Assembly: GCA_029237775.1 (NCBI GenBank) | Contig: JAQZBR010000001.1 | Span: 248,001-312,000 of the forward strand | DNA: 64,000 nucleotides | Direction of reading: 5' to 3' | Source: Bacteroidota bacterium | GTDB lineage: Bacteria > Bacteroidota > Bacteroidia > 2-12-FULL-35-15 | Shown: positions 57,040 to 64,000 of the stretch, one piece after another | Position numbering within the stretch: position 1 is the first letter of the stretch | Layout: each line of letters opens with the position of its first letter | Notes under the pieces: generated by a model | Seen by the model: the letters and a program-made list of their open reading frames with translations, nothing else | Told to the model about the DNA's origin: nothing | Database searches by the model: none | Translations under genes and position numbers: made by a program

Positions 57040-57298
57040 ATGCGACTGATTGATACAAGAGCTGTGTTAAAATTTTGTTCCAGAATGAGATTTCCAGGCA
57101 GTCAATTTTGGCCAATTATAAATTAACTCACCGTAAATAACTAGAGAGATCCCGTGTTCCCGAATCTCGTCCGGGGCAGGCGTGGCACGCGATGACCGAG
57201 CATTTTTTTAAAACGGCCATATCAGTCGCCATCCACATTGCGATCAAGCTTTTTTCCAACACAGATTTGTAAATTCGTAAAGATTAGTTATCTGTAAT
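57040..57298. other. Intergenic region with a degenerate GC-rich repeat
   Basis: Around 57148-57205 the DNA turns GC-rich (GAGATCCCG ... GAATCTCGTCC ... GCGATGACC), unlike its flanks, and recalls the ends of a decayed hairpin-type dispersed element. No gene is seen. The rest is AT-rich. Confidence 0.35.
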
Positions 57299-58672
<1,374 letters not shown>

Positions 58673-59034
58673 GGATTTTGTTTTTAAAATTTACCGCACA
58701 AAGGTGCAATTTATATTGGAAAAATGAATTTTTAGCCGCGTTAAAAAAATGAACAAATCACTGGAATTTTCAGGACTTGAAATCATTCAGAAACACTCAA
58801 AAAATAATATTTATGAGCTCACACACCACCACGCAACACATTGATCCTCAGTATTTTATAATGAATATAGATTCTAATTTGGCCCGAAACCTTAAAATGG
58901 TGCAAACTTCGGTTTCATGTCTTCGCAAACAGGTATAAATTAGCTTCTTTAAATTTATTATATTTACTTGTTAATACCGGTAATTCTGTGGTAAGTAAGA
59001 AAAGAAAAGCATCCCCCAATCTGAATGCATTAAA
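58673..59034. other. Divergent intergenic region between dipeptidase and PKD surface genes
   Basis: The 362 bases hold no credible gene. CACCTTTG on the minus strand (58699-58706) is a one-mismatch -7 element for the dipeptidase. TATATTTA at 58959-58966 is a one-mismatch -7 element for the PKD surface gene, leaving a leader of about 65 bases. Nothing else is recognisable. Confidence 0.55.
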
Positions 59035-61959
59035 ATGAACAAGAAGATCATTTTATTTTTTTTCTTTTTAAGTCTCCTGAGTTTTAAGAATAGTTTCGCA
59101 ACGCACATTGTAGGCGGGGAAATCTATTACGATGATCTTGGCGGAGGTAATTATCATGTTACACTTAAGATCTACCGGGATTGTTCCTCACCAACAAATG
59201 CTGATTTTGACTTTCCTGCTTTTATCTTTGTTTTCGATGCAGCGGGTAATATTGTTGACAGCCTGCCAATTTTAAATGCAGTAATAACAACTCTTCCACC
59301 CGCAATTAATAATCCCTGCTTCACGCCTCCTACCGATGTATGTGTTGAAGAAGCCATTTATGATACCATCGTCAATCTGCCACCGATTATCGGAGGTTAT
59401 AATCTAAGCTACCAGCGTTGTTGCAGGAACGGAACAATTTTAAATCTTATAGATCCCGGTGATGTCGGAGCTGTATATATGGCCCATATACCGGAACCAT
59501 CGCAGGTTGCTGTTAATAGCAGTCCGCGTTTCAACAATTTCCCTCCGATCTTTATCTGTTCGGGCGTTCCCGTTCATTTCGATCATTCTGCAGCTGATCC
59601 GGATGGTGACTCGCTTTACTATGAATTTTGTGATCCTTACGATGGAAACTGGACTCCCGGTTGTGTAGTCTATGGAAGTAACCCCTCCTGCCCTCCGCCT
59701 CCTCCGCCATATAATTTTGTTCCTTTTTCCGGTGGATATAGCGGCTCCTACCCGATGTCATCTTTTCCTGCAATGAATATAAATCCTGTAACGGGTATGT
59801 TGACCGGAACACCAAATTCAATCGGACAATGGGTGGTAGGTGTATGTGTAAGCGAATTCAGAAATGGAGTTCTTATCGATATTAATAAACGTGATTTTCA
59901 ATTCAACGTAGTTAATTGTCCGGGAATACCTGTCGCCTCTATACCTGAGCAGTCTTCTTTTTGTCAGGGAATGACAGTAAATTTTTCACAGAACAGCGTA
60001 GGTGCATCATCGTACCTTTGGGATTTCGGTGATCCTGCAATAACCACTGACGTCTCCAACGCTTTTGCTCCGTCATGGACTTACCCGGCTCCGGGCGTAT
60101 ATATCATCACTCTTATAATCAACCCCGGCACGTTATGCGCAGATACCAATACCGTAAGCTATTCGGTAAGCCCTTTTATGAACGCAACATTCGCAACACC
60201 TCCCGGTGAATGTATTGAATCCAACAGCTTTAATTTTACAGCCGGTGGTAACTTCGTTGGAAATGGAACCTTTGCATGGAACTTTGGAGCAAATGCTAAT
60301 CCACCAATATCCAACCAGCAAAATCCAACCAACATTGTGTTCAATGCACCCGGTACATATCCTGTAACTTTTACTATCACGGAGAACGGATGTTCCGATT
60401 CTCATACAGCATCTGTTCAGGTGTATCCAAAACCGATTGCAGATTTTGGCTTGTCATCCGCCATTTCCTGTGTGCTTAATCCTGTTCAATTCAACGACAG
60501 CTCAATTTCAACAACACCTCTCAGCTATCAATGGGATTTCGATAATGGAAACACATCCACTGCACAAAATCCTGTCACCACTTATTCAGCAGTAGGTGTT
60601 TACGATGTGCAACTGATCGTCACCAATCAACCGGGATGTAAGGATACCATGGAGCTACCCGCACCGCTGAATGTATTGCCACCACCATCTGCTTCTTTCA
60701 GCTACAACACAAATTGTTTTAACAACCTGATCAACTTCACGCAAACAAGCACAGGAGGCTCTGCATATTCCTGGGATTTCGGAGACACCACTTCCACCCA
60801 GGATTCATCTACACTTGCTTCACCATCGTATACTTATCCCGGTGGCGGCAGTTATACAGTTACAATGACTGTCAATCCCGGAACATCTTGCAGCGGAACG
60901 CAGACCACAGTCTTGAACCTTAACACACCATTAATTCCAGATTTCAGCGCACCTCCGGGAGAATGCATTTACAATAACAACTTTAATTTTACACCCGGTG
61001 GGACATACATGGGAAATGGAACTTTCTCATGGAGCTTTGGAAGCCATGCTAATCCTTCCGCATCATCCCTTGAAAATCCGGTTAACATTGTTTTTGATAC
61101 AATAGGTTCATTCCCGGTAAGTATTACAATAACAGAAAATGGATGCACTGCAACCGAGAACGGAAGTGTGACAGTATATCCAAAACCGGATGCTTTTTTT
61201 GAAGTCACCACTCCCACGGGTTGCGCATTAACACCCGTCCATTTTATCGAAAGCTCAGAGACCGATACTCCGCTTACTTATCAGTGGGACTTCGGTGATG
61301 GAAGCGGATCAACTGTTCAAAATCCGTACGTTACCTATGCAGACTCCGGTAGTTATATTGTAAGCCTTGAAATCACAACACAACATGGCTGCATGGATAC
61401 GTTTGATTATCCCGCCCCGTTGATAGTTCACCCCTCCCCGGTTTCTTCCTTCACTATAAATCCTGACTACACGTCCATCTTTGCGCCTGATGTTACAATG
61501 ACGGACCTGAGCTCAGGAGCAACAATCTGCAGTGCTGACTGGGGTGATGGCTTTATCACAAATATTTGCAGCGGTGTTCATCCATACACTGAAGCGGGAA
61601 CATATATTCTTTCACAGATAGTTGTGAATAATTACGGTTGCGCTGACACAAGCTATTCACAAGTGATCATTGATGATAATTATTTGTTCTGGCTTCCGAA
61701 TGCATTTACTCCCGGTAACATTGATGGAATGAACGACACTTTCAAACCAAAAGCTATCGGGATCAATAATTATACATTCATGATCTTTGACCGCTGGGGA
61801 GAAAAGATCTTTGAAACGCAGGATCCGGAGGAAGGCTGGAATGGCTGGTATAAAGGCCATTTATGCAGCAATGATGTTTACGTTTACAGAATAATTTTCA
61901 GGGATAATAAAATGAATAACCCTCACGAATATATCGGAAGCGTTACGCTGGTGAGGTAA
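59035..61959 (+). CDS. PKD-repeat surface protein with T9SS type B (gliding-associated) C-terminus
   Basis: The 974-residue protein has a signal peptide ending near NSFA. A conserved N-terminal domain (THIVGGEIYYDDLGGGNYHV ... SYQRCCRNGTILNL ... FICSGVPVHFDHSAADPDGD) is common to giant Bacteroidota surface proteins. At least five PKD-type domains follow (YLWDFGDPAITTDVS, YQWDFDNGNTSTAQNP, YSWDFGDTTSTQDSS, YQWDFGDGSGSTVQNP). The terminal domain WLPNAFTPGNIDGMNDTFKP ... IFDRWGEKIFET is the type B T9SS signal. It is likely a surface adhesin. A paralog follows by 16 bases. Confidence 0.9.
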   Translation: MNKKIILFFFFLSLLSFKNSFATHIVGGEIYYDDLGGGNYHVTLKIYRDCSSPTNADFDFPAFIFVFDAAGNIVDSLPILNAVITTLPPAINNPCFTPPTDVCVEEAIYDTIVNLPPIIGGYNLSYQRCCRNGTILNLIDPGDVGAVYMAHIPEPSQVAVNSSPRFNNFPPIFICSGVPVHFDHSAADPDGDSLYYEFCDPYDGNWTPGCVVYGSNPSCPPPPPPYNFVPFSGGYSGSYPMSSFPAMNINPVTGMLTGTPNSIGQWVVGVCVSEFRNGVLIDINKRDFQFNVVNCPGIPVASIPEQSSFCQGMTVNFSQNSVGASSYLWDFGDPAITTDVSNAFAPSWTYPAPGVYIITLIINPGTLCADTNTVSYSVSPFMNATFATPPGECIESNSFNFTAGGNFVGNGTFAWNFGANANPPISNQQNPTNIVFNAPGTYPVTFTITENGCSDSHTASVQVYPKPIADFGLSSAISCVLNPVQFNDSSISTTPLSYQWDFDNGNTSTAQNPVTTYSAVGVYDVQLIVTNQPGCKDTMELPAPLNVLPPPSASFSYNTNCFNNLINFTQTSTGGSAYSWDFGDTTSTQDSSTLASPSYTYPGGGSYTVTMTVNPGTSCSGTQTTVLNLNTPLIPDFSAPPGECIYNNNFNFTPGGTYMGNGTFSWSFGSHANPSASSLENPVNIVFDTIGSFPVSITITENGCTATENGSVTVYPKPDAFFEVTTPTGCALTPVHFIESSETDTPLTYQWDFGDGSGSTVQNPYVTYADSGSYIVSLEITTQHGCMDTFDYPAPLIVHPSPVSSFTINPDYTSIFAPDVTMTDLSSGATICSADWGDGFITNICSGVHPYTEAGTYILSQIVVNNYGCADTSYSQVIIDDNYLFWLPNAFTPGNIDGMNDTFKPKAIGINNYTFMIFDRWGEKIFETQDPEEGWNGWYKGHLCSNDVYVYRIIFRDNKMNNPHEYIGSVTLVR

Positions 61960-61975
61960 TTTTTTAAATCAGTCA

Positions 61976-64000
61976 ATGTTAAAAAGGCTTGTTATACTTT
62001 TAATTCTTTTGATTTGCGCTGAACGTCAGGCCCAGGCCTCACACATTATTGGCGGTGAGATCTATTATGATTGCATTGGTGGAAATTTCTACAAGATCAC
62101 ATTGAAAGTTTACCGGAATTGTTTCGATAGTGATTCAGAAATGGATGACCCTGCGTACATTTTTATTTTTAACTCTTCAGGAAACTTCATTGACAGTCTG
62201 GCAATGCCGCTACCGGGAACAACAATCCTTCCTTCACTTATTAATAATCCATGCTTTACTCCTCCAAACAATGTTTGTGTGGAGCAGGCGATTTACCAGC
62301 GGATCATTTTTCTCCCGCCTATTCCCGGAGGTTATGATATCAGCTATCAGCGTTGCTGCCGCGATAATTCCCTTGTAAATCTTGATAATCCCGGGCTTAC
62401 AGGCTCAGCTTATGTCACGCATATTCCGGATCCTTCTATTGGAATTTGCAATAGCAGTCCGCGATTCAACAGTCACCCGCCAATATTTATCTGTAACACA
62501 CTACCGCTTAACTATGATCATTCAGCAACTGATCCCGATAATGATTCTCTGTACTACGAATTCTGTTCACCACTGAATGGCGCAGAACCACTTTGTCCTT
62601 TCTACGGCCCACAAGGATCTTTCTCACCCTGCTCTGAGATCGGACCGCCACCTCCATATTCACCGGTTACATGGGCAGCGGGATACAGTGCCACCTATCC
62701 GATAAGCTCTTCTCCTGCATTAACGATCAATCACCAGACCGGACAAATTACGGGGACACCAATTTCAATCGGACAGTTTGTTGCCACGATCTGCGTAAGC
62801 GAATACAGAAACGGAATATTGATCGGAACAAGCAGACGCGATTTTTTATTAAATGTGATCCCCTGTCAGGGCTTACCGCTTGCTTCAATTCCACAACAAA
62901 CAACTTATTGTTTCGGTTACCAGGCGCACTTCACTCAAACGAGCTATTACGCCTCCACCCTTTATTGGGATTTTGGTGATCCATCAACTACTTCTGATTA
63001 TTCATACGCTTCATCACCGGGTTACACCTATCCGGGACCGGGAACATACACCGTTACACTGATCATCAACAAAGGAACTCCCTGCGCGGATACCGCAACT
63101 ACAACAGTTGATATCCGACACAACCTTGCTCCGGATTTTACAGATCCCGCAGGAAAATGTTTCTTTAACAACAGCTTCAATTTTTCTGCCGGTGGGGACT
63201 TTCAGGGTAACGGCACTTTTACATGGAACTTCGGAGCACATGCATCACCGTCATCTTCAAACACACAAAATGTAAATGGAGTTGTGTTCGACACTACCGG
63301 AAACTTTCCCGTTACACTTACAATTGCGGAGAACGGATGCACTGAAGATCATACAGGCACTGTTCATGTTTACGAAAAGCCTGTTGCCAATTACGGCATC
63401 ATTTCACCATTTGCATGTATCTCCCAACCGCTTCATTTTATTGACAGCTCGCAGGCTGATGCTCCTTTAAATTATCAGTGGAGCTTTGGTGACGGGCATA
63501 CATCAACAGATGCAAATCCGTATCATCCATATAATTCACTTGGTTCTTATTTAACAGGATTGATCATTCAAACATCTCACGGATGTGCGGATACATTTGA
63601 GCTTCCCGCAGCAATCAATGTTTATCCTGTGCCCACAGCAGGCTTTGATGTAACACCCAAAGACACATCCATATTTTATCCGGAGATCAGTTTTACTGAC
63701 CATAGTGTTGGAGCTGAGCAATGCTTTGTTTACTGGGGTGATGAAGTCGTGTATAATCATTGTGATTCGCTTCACAGCTACAGAAAGCCGGGCACTTACC
63801 GGATCATGCAGGTGGTGATAAACACGTCAGGCTGCAGAGATACCGCTTACGCAGATGTTATTATCCGTCCCGAATTCATGTTCTGGATCCCGAATGCATT
63901 CACTCCCGGAGATGAGAATGGGATGAATGATGTGTTTCAACCGAAGATCATTGGAGTACATGAATATAATTTTATGATCTTCAACCGCTGGGGAGAAAAG
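61976..64000 (+). CDS. Second PKD surface protein, T9SS type B, 3' end outside window
   Basis: From the ATG at 61976 there are 675 stop-free codons to the window edge. The product has a signal peptide (MLKRLVILLILLICAERQAQ), the same N-terminal domain as its neighbour (SHIIGGEIYYDCIGGNFYKI ... YDISYQRCCRDNS), and PKD modules (LYWDFGDPSTTSDYS, FTWNFGAHASPSSS, YQWSFGDGHTSTDANP). It has entered the type B sorting domain (FWIPNAFTPGDENGMNDVFQ ... FNRWGEK), so only about 45 residues are missing. It is shorter than its paralog by roughly two to three PKD units. Confidence 0.9.
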   Translation, partial: MLKRLVILLILLICAERQAQASHIIGGEIYYDCIGGNFYKITLKVYRNCFDSDSEMDDPAYIFIFNSSGNFIDSLAMPLPGTTILPSLINNPCFTPPNNVCVEQAIYQRIIFLPPIPGGYDISYQRCCRDNSLVNLDNPGLTGSAYVTHIPDPSIGICNSSPRFNSHPPIFICNTLPLNYDHSATDPDNDSLYYEFCSPLNGAEPLCPFYGPQGSFSPCSEIGPPPPYSPVTWAAGYSATYPISSSPALTINHQTGQITGTPISIGQFVATICVSEYRNGILIGTSRRDFLLNVIPCQGLPLASIPQQTTYCFGYQAHFTQTSYYASTLYWDFGDPSTTSDYSYASSPGYTYPGPGTYTVTLIINKGTPCADTATTTVDIRHNLAPDFTDPAGKCFFNNSFNFSAGGDFQGNGTFTWNFGAHASPSSSNTQNVNGVVFDTTGNFPVTLTIAENGCTEDHTGTVHVYEKPVANYGIISPFACISQPLHFIDSSQADAPLNYQWSFGDGHTSTDANPYHPYNSLGSYLTGLIIQTSHGCADTFELPAAINVYPVPTAGFDVTPKDTSIFYPEISFTDHSVGAEQCFVYWGDEVVYNHCDSLHSYRKPGTYRIMQVVINTSGCRDTAYADVIIRPEFMFWIPNAFTPGDENGMNDVFQPKIIGVHEYNFMIFNRWGEK

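Overview
The window is chromosomal DNA of a member of the phylum Bacteroidota, probably an uncultivated environmental lineage. Several observations agree: many exported proteins end in type IX secretion (T9SS) sorting domains (type A near 9.6, 10.2, 23.2, 29.9 and 51.9 kb; type B in the two giant PKD proteins at the right end); -7 promoter elements of the Bacteroidota form TAnnTTTG recur in front of genes; SprB-like, PKD-like and S74 modules are present; and the window has a eukaryote-like kynurenine route and DUF4286 and DUF3078-type proteins. No rRNA, tRNA or CRISPR array was found.

Layout. 0-8 kb: 5' end of gcvP (glycine cleavage), an exported protein, a giant propeller/Y_Y_Y/SpoIIE sensor phosphatase, hemL, a GxxExxY nuclease-fold gene between inverted repeats, and kynureninase. 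8-11.4 kb: three secreted proteins, one with a collagen-like Gly-X-Y tract. 11.4-17.6 kb: kynurenine 3-monooxygenase, two tandem paralogous exported proteins, a large TPR protein, a DUF4286 protein and rsmA. 17.6-24.3 kb: mgtE, a 1259-residue T9SS surface protein and a 2-hydroxyacid dehydrogenase. 24.3-28.3 kb: tandem TPR-SpoIIE phosphatases on the minus strand. 28.4-33.6 kb: an AT-rich accessory stretch with a decayed S74/T9SS gene, a secreted protein, an orphan HTH regulator, an IS200-type transposase, envelope proteins and a possible structured RNA. 33.6-40.6 kb: a VF530 protein, truA, then a SAM-I riboswitch operon (SAM-dependent methyltransferase, metH). 40.6-47 kb: tryptophan 2,3-dioxygenase, a histidine kinase/receiver pair and an SF1 helicase. 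47-57 kb: a TolC/adaptor pair, tsaB, a T9SS-tagged cyclophilin, a thioredoxin-domain YyaL-like protein and an MtfA-like metallopeptidase. 57-64 kb: an M20 dipeptidase and two tandem PKD surface proteins, the second cut by the window end.

How the parts fit. Three kynurenine-pathway enzymes (TDO, KMO, kynureninase) lie in the window but in separate transcription units. The met operon has a complete readable control region: promoter, SAM-I aptamer, competing hairpin and terminator. At least eight predicted secreted or surface proteins depend on a T9SS encoded elsewhere.

The most unusual theme is small interspersed repeats inside or against essential genes. An inverted-repeat element of 168 bp sits in frame inside metH. 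A 19-bp perfect inverted repeat brackets the GxxExxY gene between hemL and kynU. A hairpin element abuts tsaB. A periodic AT-rich tract lies in hemL, and another forms an extended P3 arm of the SAM riboswitch. These look like palindromic elements that the genome tolerates in coding and RNA sequence.
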